From Chitinophagaceae bacterium (GTDB lineage Bacteria > Bacteroidota > Bacteroidia > Chitinophagales > Chitinophagaceae), in NCBI GenBank assembly GCA_016722465.1, contig JADKJC010000001.1:496001-560000 (forward strand): a DNA stretch of 64,000 bases. The letters are read 5' to 3'. The position numbers and the translations under genes were made by a program. Numbering within the stretch: position 1 is the stretch's first letter; each line of letters begins with the position of its first letter. This document shows, one piece after another, positions 34,779 to 41,965 of this stretch. Below the pieces are notes generated by a model that did not search any database, was not told the origin of the DNA, and was given only the letters and a program-made list of their open reading frames with translations.

Positions 34779-35375
34779 TTATTTTTTAGGTGTGCCAATC
34801 GTATAGAAAAGCCCGATCTGTATGATACTGTTCTTAAAATTCGGATCGCCCAGGGAAGGATCGAAATTACCCACCTTGGTAAGGCCAACCAGGTAGCGGG
34901 CACCAATACCAAAACCTGCATTGGAATGATAGCCAATACCGGCGCCCAGGGAAAGGTCGAGGTTTTTGAAAAAATCTTTTACTGTTCCGCCCAGTATGCT
35001 GTCAGGAGCGTTTTCGCTGATCTTAAATCCTGCCTGCGGACCAGCTTCAAAATAAAAACCGCCATCACTTTTGTATTTTAGCATTATCGGCACATTAATA
35101 TAAGTAAGGCTGTAGTTAGTAATTGTTCCTGCATCTTCTATCTTAACGCCCTGTGTGGATATGAGTGCTTCGGGCTGTATAGAAAAGTTTTTTCCTGCCC
35201 AGAAATTCAGGTAACCTCCTCCGTAAAAACCAATTTTGGCTTTTTTCTTTACATCGCTGAAATCTCCTCCAATAAAGTTACTGATATTGGTTCCGGCTTT
35301 TAATCCAATAGAAAAATGCTGGGCAAAGCCTTTGCTGCAGTATGCAAGCAATGCGATAATAAGTAGCTTTTTCAT
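34779..35375 (-). CDS. Outer-membrane beta-barrel protein (porin-family type)
   Basis: 198 residues with a signal peptide (MKKLLIIALLAYCSKGFAQ). The mature part reads as an 8-strand barrel: alternating hydrophobic beta strands with turns such as GLKAGTNISNF, GFYGGGYLNFW, YKSDGGFYFEAGPQAGFKIS and a C-terminal strand FKNSIIQIGLFYTIG. This is the common OmpW/PorT-like Bacteroidota barrel of unknown specific role. It resembles the gene at 60.2-60.8 kb in general layout. Confidence 0.75.
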   Translation of the reverse strand: MKKLLIIALLAYCSKGFAQHFSIGLKAGTNISNFIGGDFSDVKKKAKIGFYGGGYLNFWAGKNFSIQPEALISTQGVKIEDAGTITNYSLTYINVPIMLKYKSDGGFYFEAGPQAGFKISENAPDSILGGTVKDFFKNLDLSLGAGIGYHSNAGFGIGARYLVGLTKVGNFDPSLGDPNFKNSIIQIGLFYTIGTPKK

Positions 35376-35576
35376 TGTTGTTATTTTTTAGTTGATATGA
35401 TCGGTTTAAAATTATCGGTTGTAACAACGGTACAGTGAGGAGATTGGAAGAAAAGAAACAGCTTCCGGTCATGGTCACTGCATTACAAATATTTTCATCA
35501 AAATACTAAAGCTCTAACAAGTTAGTATTTATTTAACCTACAAAAAAACTTTGTTGAACTACCTCAACAGTAATGA

Positions 35577-36152
35577 TTAAATAAGTGCATTCAGTTTAAT
35601 ATACTGCAGCAGCATGATCGTTTTAGCATCTTTTATTTGCCCGGTATCAATCATTTTCATCGCTTTATCAAAAGCTATTTCCAGCACTTCGATATCTTCC
35701 TGTTCATGTGCAAGCCCGCCACCATCATTTACTTTCATCTCGTTTGAATACTCTGCAATGAAGAAATACAATATCTCTGTTACAGAACCTGGTGACATAT
35801 ACGCTTCATAAATTTTCTTTACTGCTGAAATCTTGTACCCGGTCTCTTCTTCCGTTTCCCTCCTGATGCAATCTTCTGCATTGTCTTTATCCAGCAGGCC
35901 GGCACAGGCTTCTATCAGCATGCCGCTTTCATTGCCGTTGATGTAAGTTGGAAGGCGAAACTGCCTGGTAAGTATCACCGTTTTCAGTTGTTGATTGTAC
36001 AGTAAGATTACTGCGCCATTGCCACGGTCATAAGCTTCCCTGTTCATTGTTTTCCATTCGCCATTGGTAAGAAAATCGTAAGTAACTTTTTTTAAAGTAT
36101 ACCAGTTATTGGAAAGTACTTCTGTCTTCAGAATTTTTACGCTTTCATTCAT
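35577..36152 (-). CDS. Nudix hydrolase of the GDP-mannose pyrophosphatase (NudK) type
   Basis: 191 residues. A well-preserved Nudix box (GLLDKDNAEDCIRRETEEET, then GYKI) keeps the metal-binding REUxEE glutamates, unlike the regulator at 2.5 kb. The N-terminal segment NWYTLKKVTYDF and AVILLYNQQLKTVILTRQFR match NudK-like enzymes that cleave nucleoside-diphosphate sugars. The exact substrate is uncertain (ADP-ribose is an alternative). It lies 11 bp from the SGNH hydrolase gene, which is upstream of it... in the same direction, so the two are probably co-transcribed. Confidence 0.85.
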   Translation of the reverse strand: MNESVKILKTEVLSNNWYTLKKVTYDFLTNGEWKTMNREAYDRGNGAVILLYNQQLKTVILTRQFRLPTYINGNESGMLIEACAGLLDKDNAEDCIRRETEEETGYKISAVKKIYEAYMSPGSVTEILYFFIAEYSNEMKVNDGGGLAHEQEDIEVLEIAFDKAMKMIDTGQIKDAKTIMLLQYIKLNALI

Positions 36153-36163
36153 TTGATCTTTTT

Positions 36164-36769
36164 TTATTTAAGACAGGAAATAATTTTTTTACTCAGCAAT
36201 ACTGCCCACTTTGCATATTCTTTACCTGAGGGGTGCAATTGATCAGCAGCCAAAAAATCATTGTTACCTGCATCTGCCCGTTGTGATGAAGTAATATCAA
36301 TAAAATGAGTTTGATACTTTTTACTTATTGATTTGCATACTTCATTAAAAGCATCAATGGCTGCTTCAATTTTTTCTTTATCGCTGTCAGCTGCAAATGG
36401 CGTTGCTCCCCAATCAGGAATGGATATTACAAATACATTCCGTGGTTGATTGCCTGCAAATGCTATGGCCCTTTTAAGTAAGCCTTCAAATTCTAGTGCA
36501 AAATTTTCCGAAGTTCCGCCCCGGTACTGGTTATTTACACCAATGAGTAAACTTACAAAGTCGTATTGCGGCAGCAGGGTCGTATCATCTATGAGCTTAT
36601 CCAGCTCATCGGTTGTAAAACCAGTTACCGCAACAATTTCCGGGGCATAAAAAGAAAAGCCATGTTGCCTTAATAGCTGCACCGTTTGGTAAGGAAAACT
36701 TTCATGGATCCTCACCTGCTCACCAATGGTATAACTGTCGCCCAATGCTAAATAATTATATTGCTTCAT
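36164..36769 (-). CDS. SGNH/GDSL-family hydrolase
   Basis: 201 residues with the four SGNH blocks: ALGDSYTIGE (nucleophile Ser, block I), a Gly block near VAVTGFTTDEL (II), LLIGVNNQY with the Asn (III) and DQLHPSGKEY with the catalytic Asp and His (V). No signal peptide, so cytoplasmic. Substrate could be an acylated sugar or lysophospholipid; not resolvable. Its start overlaps the end of the membrane-protein gene at 36756 by 14 bp, suggesting a translationally coupled cluster. Confidence 0.85.
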   Translation of the reverse strand: MKQYNYLALGDSYTIGEQVRIHESFPYQTVQLLRQHGFSFYAPEIVAVTGFTTDELDKLIDDTTLLPQYDFVSLLIGVNNQYRGGTSENFALEFEGLLKRAIAFAGNQPRNVFVISIPDWGATPFAADSDKEKIEAAIDAFNEVCKSISKKYQTHFIDITSSQRADAGNNDFLAADQLHPSGKEYAKWAVLLSKKIISCLK

Positions 36770-37169
36770 ATTTTCTCAACGCTATTTTTTGTTGTATTAT
36801 ACCACCAATTAGTGAAAAAATTATTACCTCAAAGCCTGATAGTAACCCAACCAAACTAAAGCCAGACTGCTGGTAAAAAGCAAAACATATAACCAACACA
36901 AAACTTACAATACCAGTTATTAAGGAATAAAAAATATTTCTGTATGGAGCTGCAAGTGCCGCTATATACCCACCACAAAAGGAGGATATCCCAATCCACA
37001 AAAAGCCAGCACCATCAATTGCCAGTTTATTCAATATAGAAGATGCTTCAAACAGGTGAAGGTTTTTAATGATGACCCATTTCAGTGCCGGGAATAAAAT
37101 TAAACCTAGCAGGTACATGGTAATTATACCAGCTAAGACTGCTAAAAAAACTTGCAGGTTTTTATTCAT
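36756..37169 (-). CDS. Small polytopic membrane protein, unknown
   Basis: 137 residues with four hydrophobic segments (VFLAVLAGIITMYLLGLILF, AGFLWIGISSFCGGYIAAL, LITGIVSFVLVICFAF, LLSGFEVIIFSLIGGII). No conserved motif recognised. It overlaps both neighbours (4 bp with the upstream membrane protein, 14 bp with the SGNH gene), so it belongs to a tightly packed minus-strand operon. Confidence 0.65.
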   Translation of the reverse strand: MNKNLQVFLAVLAGIITMYLLGLILFPALKWVIIKNLHLFEASSILNKLAIDGAGFLWIGISSFCGGYIAALAAPYRNIFYSLITGIVSFVLVICFAFYQQSGFSLVGLLSGFEVIIFSLIGGIIQQKIALRKYEAI

Positions 37170-37636
37170 TGTTTACAAGTTTCTAATTGTTTGATCCAGC
37201 TTTTACAAATAAATAAAGGAATAAGTCCGATCACTCCAAAGCTGCAATCGATTAAAATATGAAAGAAAGGAATAGAACGAACAGGGCCGGCAATAAATGC
37301 CAGCGGAAAAACTGCAATACAAGCGAGCATGGCCCAGTCGATGACCCACACATTTTTTACAGGGTCTTTCAATGGGCCAATGAAGAGCATAGCAATTACA
37401 ATATGTGCAAATGCCAGCCAGTCATAACCATAGGCGAGCATGGGATATTTACCGTTGGTTTCTTTTAAAGCGTTGTAAACATCCTGCAGCCATGTTTGTG
37501 CAAAGACCGGCACCAGCGAAGGATGACTGAGCAACCAATGTAATTCTGTTTCCACGGGGAAAGCAGTAGCTCCGCTCAATACCAGCGCCAGCATAAAAAA
37601 CACGATCATCAACCGGATTTTCGTTATCAATTTCAT
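37166..37636 (-). CDS. Polytopic membrane protein, unknown
   Basis: 156 residues with four membrane segments: IRLMIVFFMLALVLSGATAF, WLAFAHIVIAMLFIGPL, VIDWAMLACIAVFPLAFIAG and ILIDCSFGVIGLIPLFICKS. Conserved Trp and Arg/Asp residues sit in the loops, but I cannot name the family. ATGA-type overlap (37166-37169) with the next gene indicates coupling. Confidence 0.65.
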   Translation of the reverse strand: MKLITKIRLMIVFFMLALVLSGATAFPVETELHWLLSHPSLVPVFAQTWLQDVYNALKETNGKYPMLAYGYDWLAFAHIVIAMLFIGPLKDPVKNVWVIDWAMLACIAVFPLAFIAGPVRSIPFFHILIDCSFGVIGLIPLFICKSWIKQLETCKQ

Positions 37637-37660
37637 TACTCAGATTTTACTTATAACCAA

Positions 37661-38095
37661 TCACTGATCATTTGTCACTGGTTTACCTTCTGTAAAGCTG
37701 CCTATGGCAGCAGTATACCAGGGATGGATTTCATACGACAAACGACCTGCTGCAACCGCTGGGTCTGTTTTTAGCAAAGCCTCCACTTCCTCCTGTGTGG
37801 CACAGTCAAAAATAAAAATGCCACGCCAGTTGCCATCATCTCCAAAAGGGCCGGCCACTTTTAGTTTGCCTTCATTGAACAACCGGGTGATATTGGCCAT
37901 ATGCCCTTCCTGAATATGCGCTGCAGTGGCTGAATCCTGGGTGTGGTTATTGCCTTTTACCAGCAGCACAAACCAATATTGTTTGATCTTGGTTTCCTGT
38001 TTTGTGGCGGGTTTAGCAGCTTTCGATTTATTTTGGGCAAAGCTTGAAAAATGAACAAGCAACAGGCAGGCCAGTAAAATGGTAAAATGTTTCAT
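37661..38095 (-). CDS. Secreted YciI-like domain protein
   Basis: An N-terminal signal peptide (MKHFTILLACLLLVHFSSFAQ; ATG at 38095, with another at 38101) is followed by a Lys/Ala-rich linker and a YciI-type dimeric alpha-beta domain: YWFVLLVKGNNHTQD, HMANITRLFNEGKLKVAGPFGDDGNW, then TDPAVAAGRLSYEIHPWY with the usual His. YciI-like domains are normally cytoplasmic, so the export signal is somewhat unusual but seen in Bacteroidota. Activity unknown. Confidence 0.75.
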   Translation of the reverse strand: MKHFTILLACLLLVHFSSFAQNKSKAAKPATKQETKIKQYWFVLLVKGNNHTQDSATAAHIQEGHMANITRLFNEGKLKVAGPFGDDGNWRGIFIFDCATQEEVEALLKTDPAVAAGRLSYEIHPWYTAAIGSFTEGKPVTNDQ

Positions 38096-38101
38096 CTGCA
38101 A

Positions 38102-38452
38102 ATATTTTTCTGTTTTCTAAAAACAGCTTTAAATGTACAACAAAATAAAAGCTACTGGTATAAGGATGTTATATTTGCGGCAGTAAAAAACGATTGCCGG
38201 GATAGAACACTGATGACACTGATTTAGCTGATAAGAACGGTTTTAATAAGTGTTGATCTGTTCAATCCGTTTCATCTGTGTTCCATCATATAACGTAATA
38301 AAAGTTCAATAAAGATATTCAGTACAAGAGTGATTATTTTCACTTTTTACTAAAAAGTAAAAATAACAAACACCTGTTGCCAATGAAGTTAAATAGTAAT
38401 TCTGCGGCCGGGCACCCCGAAATAATCGGGATAAACAAAAAAACAAAATACT
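38102..38452. other. 351-bp spacer with degenerate inverted repeat
   Basis: A gene-free divergent spacer. An imperfect inverted pair (38204-38232 against 38256-38284, 22 of 29 positions) is built from phrases like GAACACTGATGACACTGATT. A perfect 8-bp stem TTTTTACT/AGTAAAAA lies near 38344-38363, and a short palindrome (CCCGA/TCGGG) near 38417. The first resembles dispersed intergenic repeats common in Bacteroidota. The promoter of the acyl-CoA dehydrogenase must lie here but could not be pinned down. Confidence 0.5.
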
Positions 38453-39637
38453 ATGGCTGCCAAGACTGACAATTTTCAAAGTCCCGATTATTTTAATGTA
38501 GACGAGTTACTAACGGAAGAGCACAAACTTATCCGTGAAACGGTACGTGCTTATGTAAAGAAAGAAATTTCTCCCATCATTGAAGACTATGCCCAGCGGG
38601 CAGAATTCCCGGTGCAGATCGTAAAACAAATGGGTGAGTTGGGTTGCTTTGGCCCAACGGTACCGGAACAATATGGTGGCGGCGGGCTGGATTACATCAG
38701 CTACGGCCTTATGATGCAGGAGCTGGAAAGAGGCGACAGCGGCGTGAGGAGTACCGCTTCTGTGCAGGGCTCACTGGTGATGTTCCCGATTTATCAATAT
38801 GGCAACGAAGCACAACGCAATAAATATTTACCCAAACTGGCCAGTGGTGAATGGCTGGGTTGTTTTGGATTAACAGAACCCAATCATGGAAGCGATCCAT
38901 CCAGCATGTTGACCAACATTAAAGATGCAGGTGATCATGTGATTTTAAATGGCGCTAAAATGTGGATCAGCAATGCACCCTTTGCACAGGTGGCGGTAGT
39001 GTGGGCCAAAAATGAGCAGGACGAGATACAAGGTGTGATTGTTGAAAGGGGCATGGAAGGATTTACCACACCTACCACACATGGCAAATGGAGCTTAAGG
39101 GCCAGCGCTACCGGCGAACTGGTTTTTGACAATGTAAAAGTGCCGAAAGAAAATATTTTGCCCAACGTAAAAGGATTGAAAGGGCCATTAGGTTGCTTAA
39201 CAAAAGCAAGATACGGAATTGCCTGGGGTGCTATTGGTGCTGCCATGGATTGCTATGATATTGCATTGAACTATGCAAAAGAAAGGGTACAGTTTGGCAG
39301 GCCGATCGCAGGCTTTCAATTGCAGCAGAAAAAACTGGCGGAGATGGTAACTGAAATTACCAAGGCGCAATTATTGAACTGGCGCCTGGGTGTATTGATG
39401 AGTGAGGGCAAGGTAACTCCACAGCAGGTGAGCATGGCAAAACGCAATGCCTGCGAAGTAGCTACCAATATTGCAAGGGATGCCAGGCAGATGCTCGGCG
39501 GCATGGGTATCACCGGCGAGTACCCCATTATGCGCCACATGATGAATTTAGAAAGCGTGATCACGTATGAAGGAACACATGATATTCACTTGCTGATAAC
39601 GGGCATGGATGTTACAGGGCTCAATGCGTTTAAGTAA
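38453..39637 (+). CDS. Acyl-CoA dehydrogenase, glutaryl-CoA dehydrogenase type
   Basis: FAD-dependent oxidation of an acyl-CoA, probably glutaryl-CoA to crotonyl-CoA. 394 residues. Visible features: VPEQYGGGGLDYISYGLMMQELERGDSG, the FAD motif CFGLTEPNHGSDPSSM, KMWISNAPFA, and the C-terminal catalytic Glu in TYEGTHDIH, where GCDH enzymes place it. Other short-chain acyl-CoA dehydrogenases differ in this end segment, so the GCDH type is preferred. A 3-hydroxyacyl-CoA dehydrogenase follows, which would carry the crotonyl-CoA route onward after hydration. The two are separated by an inserted four-helix-bundle gene. Confidence 0.9.
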   Translation: MAAKTDNFQSPDYFNVDELLTEEHKLIRETVRAYVKKEISPIIEDYAQRAEFPVQIVKQMGELGCFGPTVPEQYGGGGLDYISYGLMMQELERGDSGVRSTASVQGSLVMFPIYQYGNEAQRNKYLPKLASGEWLGCFGLTEPNHGSDPSSMLTNIKDAGDHVILNGAKMWISNAPFAQVAVVWAKNEQDEIQGVIVERGMEGFTTPTTHGKWSLRASATGELVFDNVKVPKENILPNVKGLKGPLGCLTKARYGIAWGAIGAAMDCYDIALNYAKERVQFGRPIAGFQLQQKKLAEMVTEITKAQLLNWRLGVLMSEGKVTPQQVSMAKRNACEVATNIARDARQMLGGMGITGEYPIMRHMMNLESVITYEGTHDIHLLITGMDVTGLNAFK

Positions 39638-39653
39638 CAGGAAAGTTATGAGT

Positions 39654-40059
39654 TATAAATTATGAGTTATGAGTGAAGGAAAGAGTATCATAAAGGATAA
39701 AAGTTTTCTTCTGGCAAAACGGATAATTAAACTTTATAAATATTTAACTGATGCTAAAAAAGAATTTGTAATTAGTAAGCAGTTATTAAGAAGTGGTACT
39801 GCAGTAGGGGCTTTGGTAAGGGAAGCACAGAACGCCGAAAGCAAAGCTGATTTTATTCATAAGCTTGGGATTGCACAAAAAGAATGCGATGAAACTTTGT
39901 ATTGGCTCGAGCTTTTATTTGAATCAGACTATTTAGCCGAAAAAGAATTTATCAGCATTCAGAAAGAATCCGCTGATTTATTAAAAATGATAAGAAGTGC
40001 CATTATCACTACAAAATCAAAAAAGTAAAACACTCATAATTCATAACTCATAATTTATA
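39654..40059. repeat. 19-bp perfect inverted repeats bracketing a four-helix-bundle gene
   Basis: TATAAATTATGAGTTATGA at 39654-39672 is an exact reverse complement of 40041-40059. Further partial copies extend both ends (39644-39675 and 40031-40060), and the start codon of the enclosed gene (39669) lies within the left arm. The arms would pair in the transcript to close a stem around the whole gene. The four-helix-bundle protein family is also known from intervening sequences in 23S rRNA, whose ends pair in the same way; that is family knowledge, and no rRNA is present here. Confidence 0.7.
39669..40028 (+). CDS. Four-helix-bundle protein (23S rRNA IVS-protein family)
   Basis: 119 residues, all-helical: SFLLAKRIIKLYKYLTDAKKEF, LLRSGTAVGALVREAQNAESKADF, AQKECDETLYWLELLF and KESADLLKMIRSAI form four predicted helices. 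The pattern (LxRSgxSvganiaEa and KlgialkEaxEtxyWLeLL) is that of the TIGR02436 four-helix-bundle/S23-type proteins, found in rRNA intervening sequences and as free-standing genes in Bacteroidota. It interrupts a beta-oxidation gene pair and is bracketed by inverted repeats. Function unknown. RBS sequence GAAAG is not obvious because the start lies in the repeat. Confidence 0.85.
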   Translation: MSEGKSIIKDKSFLLAKRIIKLYKYLTDAKKEFVISKQLLRSGTAVGALVREAQNAESKADFIHKLGIAQKECDETLYWLELLFESDYLAEKEFISIQKESADLLKMIRSAIITTKSKK

Positions 40060-40072
40060 CTAAACCGAGACC

Positions 40073-40969
40073 ATGAATATTAAGAACGTAAGTGTTATCG
40101 GCGCCGGCACAATGGGCAACGGCATTGCACATGTATTTGCACAAAGCGGCTTTGAAGTAACACTCATTGATGTAAACGCTGCACAGTTAGAAAAAGCCAT
40201 TGCCACCATTGGCAAAAACTTCGACCGGCAAATTGCAAAGGGCAGCATTACGGAGGAGGTAAAAACAACCGCCTTATCAAATATCACCACAGTAACAGAT
40301 GTTGCCGAAGGTGTAAAAAATGCACAGCTGGTTGTAGAGGCTGCCACCGAGAATGTTGACCTGAAATTAAAAATATTCATATCAATAGATGAAGCCGCAC
40401 CTGCCGGCTGCATTCTTGCCACCAACACTTCTTCCATCAGTATCACAAAGATTGCAGCAGCTACCAAACGCCCTGAATCTGTGATCGGCATGCACTTTAT
40501 GAACCCCGTTCCGGTAATGAAACTGGTAGAGATCATCAACGGCTATGCTACCACAAAAGAAGTAAGCAATACAATCGTTGAACTCAGCAAACAATTGGGC
40601 AAAGTACCCTGCGTGGTAAATGATTATCCCGGCTTTATTGCCAACCGCATTTTAATGCCCATGATCAATGAAGCCATTTACAGTTTGTATGAAGGCGTGG
40701 CTGCTGTTGAATCCATTGACACTGTTATGAAACTGGGCATGGCCCATCCAATGGGGCCGCTGCAACTGGCAGATTTTATCGGCCTGGATGTTTGCCTGAG
40801 TATTCTCAAGGTATTGCAGGATGGTTTTGGCAATCCAAAATACGCCCCCTGCCCACTGCTGGTGAACATGGTTACGGCTGGAAAGTTAGGAGTAAAAAGT
40901 GGCGAAGGTTTTTATGTGTATACCCCGGGAAATAAAGAATTGGTGGTGAGTAACTCATTTATGAAGTAA
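40073..40969 (+). CDS. hbd: 3-hydroxybutyryl-CoA dehydrogenase
   Basis: NAD-dependent oxidation of L-3-hydroxyacyl-CoA. 298 residues. N-terminal Rossmann motif VIGAGTMGNGIAHVFAQSGF, TNTSSISITKIA with HFMNPVPVMKLVE (catalytic His), and the C-terminal domain VNDYPGFIANRILMPMINEAIY and GMAHPMGPLQLADFIGLDV. It follows the acyl-CoA dehydrogenase on the same strand, with only the four-helix-bundle gene between. The three belong to a degradative acyl-CoA pathway. Confidence 0.93.
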   Translation: MNIKNVSVIGAGTMGNGIAHVFAQSGFEVTLIDVNAAQLEKAIATIGKNFDRQIAKGSITEEVKTTALSNITTVTDVAEGVKNAQLVVEAATENVDLKLKIFISIDEAAPAGCILATNTSSISITKIAAATKRPESVIGMHFMNPVPVMKLVEIINGYATTKEVSNTIVELSKQLGKVPCVVNDYPGFIANRILMPMINEAIYSLYEGVAAVESIDTVMKLGMAHPMGPLQLADFIGLDVCLSILKVLQDGFGNPKYAPCPLLVNMVTAGKLGVKSGEGFYVYTPGNKELVVSNSFMK

Positions 40970-41004
40970 TTTTAAGTACAGCATGTACCATAAAACATTT
41001 TGTT

Positions 41005-41625
41005 ATGCCCGGTAAAAACGCAGCAATAGATACCTACATCTCCAAATCTGCCCACTTTGCACAACCCATCCTCCATCATTTAAGAGTACTCGTTCACAAA
41101 GCCTGCCCGGATGTAGAAGAAAAAATAAAATGGAGCATGCCTCATTTTGATTATAAAGGAGAAATGATGTGCAGTATGGCAGCTTTTAAACAACATGCCA
41201 TTTTTGGGTTTTGGAAAGCTGCATTGATGAAAGACAAATCGCTGCTGGAAACAGCCCAGTCAGAAGTTGCCATGGGGCATTTGGGAAGAATTACTTCTTT
41301 AAAAGATTTGCCTCCGGATAAAAAGATTATTGCCTGGATAAAAGAAGCAATGGAGTTGAATGAGAATGGCATTAAACTTCCTCCCAAAGCAATATCAACA
41401 GAAAAGAAAGAAATCACCGCACCTGATTATTTTATAAAGGCACTTGCTAAGAACAAAAAGGCCAGGGTAACTTTTGAGGCATTAGCCTACTCCCATAAAA
41501 AAGAGTACATACAGTGGATCACCGAAGCAAAGACAGCCGAAACAAGAAATAAAAGAATGCTGCAGGCCATTGAAATGATGGCCGAAGGAAAAAGCCGCAA
41601 CTGGAAATATGCAGCAACCAAATAG
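41005..41625 (+). CDS. YdeI/OmdA-type protein with DUF1801 domain
   Basis: 206 residues. The N-terminal DUF1801 domain (HFAQPILHHLRVLVHKACPD, EKIKWSMPHFDYKGEMMCSM with HAIFGFWK) is followed by an OmdA/YdeI segment in the C-terminal half (FEALAYSHKKEYIQWITEAK, then ETRNKRMLQAIEMM). Members are common in Bacteroidota; iron binding or stress roles have been proposed but are not established. It lies 35 bp downstream of hbd. Confidence 0.8.
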   Translation: MPGKNAAIDTYISKSAHFAQPILHHLRVLVHKACPDVEEKIKWSMPHFDYKGEMMCSMAAFKQHAIFGFWKAALMKDKSLLETAQSEVAMGHLGRITSLKDLPPDKKIIAWIKEAMELNENGIKLPPKAISTEKKEITAPDYFIKALAKNKKARVTFEALAYSHKKEYIQWITEAKTAETRNKRMLQAIEMMAEGKSRNWKYAATK

Positions 41626-41955
41626 TTATTTTTTCTTTTTATCTACCAGCGCATAAGAATCATCCACCATTTTCAGCAATTGTTTGTTGCTTATCGTTCC
41701 GTCGGCGATCACCGTATTCCAGTGCTTCTTATTCATGTGATAGCCCGGCAACACCGCTTCCGGGTATTGTTCCCTTAGTTCAATGGCCAGCTCTGGATCG
41801 CATTTTACATTAAACTGCAATGGTTGTGTATCCAGGGGCAGCAACAAAAATACTTTACCATTTACTTTATATACGATCACTGTATCACCAAAAGGAAAAC
41901 CTTCCGTAACGGAAGGTTTTCCTAAAACATATTCTCTTAATGACTCAATATCCAT
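41626..41955 (-). CDS. MmcQ/YjbR-family protein
   Basis: 109 residues with the family pattern: KPSVTEGFPFGDTVIVYKV, VFLLLPLDTQPLQFNVKCDPELAIELREQYPEAVLPGYHMNKKHWNTV (the CyaY-like double-wing fold) and KMVDDSYALV. DNA-binding has been suggested for the family. Codons 10-20 of the mRNA form a perfect 14-bp hairpin (41893-41923), which may limit translation. It is convergent with the DUF1801 gene and divergent from the adhesin 3' end... the adhesin gene lies immediately upstream on the same strand. Confidence 0.8.
   Translation of the reverse strand: MDIESLREYVLGKPSVTEGFPFGDTVIVYKVNGKVFLLLPLDTQPLQFNVKCDPELAIELREQYPEAVLPGYHMNKKHWNTVIADGTISNKQLLKMVDDSYALVDKKKK
41893..41923 (-). promoter_or_regulatory. 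Perfect 14-bp hairpin in the early coding region of the MmcQ/YjbR gene
   Basis: AGGAAAACCTTCCG (41893-41906) is the exact reverse complement of 41910-41923, with a 3-nt loop (TAA). It begins about 32 nt inside the coding sequence (start 41955), where a strong stem can hamper ribosome transit or mask downstream features. No T-run follows. Confidence 0.5.
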
Positions 41956-41965
41956 GAGTGTTGTT

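Noticed and set aside
39654..40059. An rRNA intervening sequence in a 23S gene
   Set aside because: The flanking sequence is protein-coding, with no rRNA on either side; only the protein family is shared.
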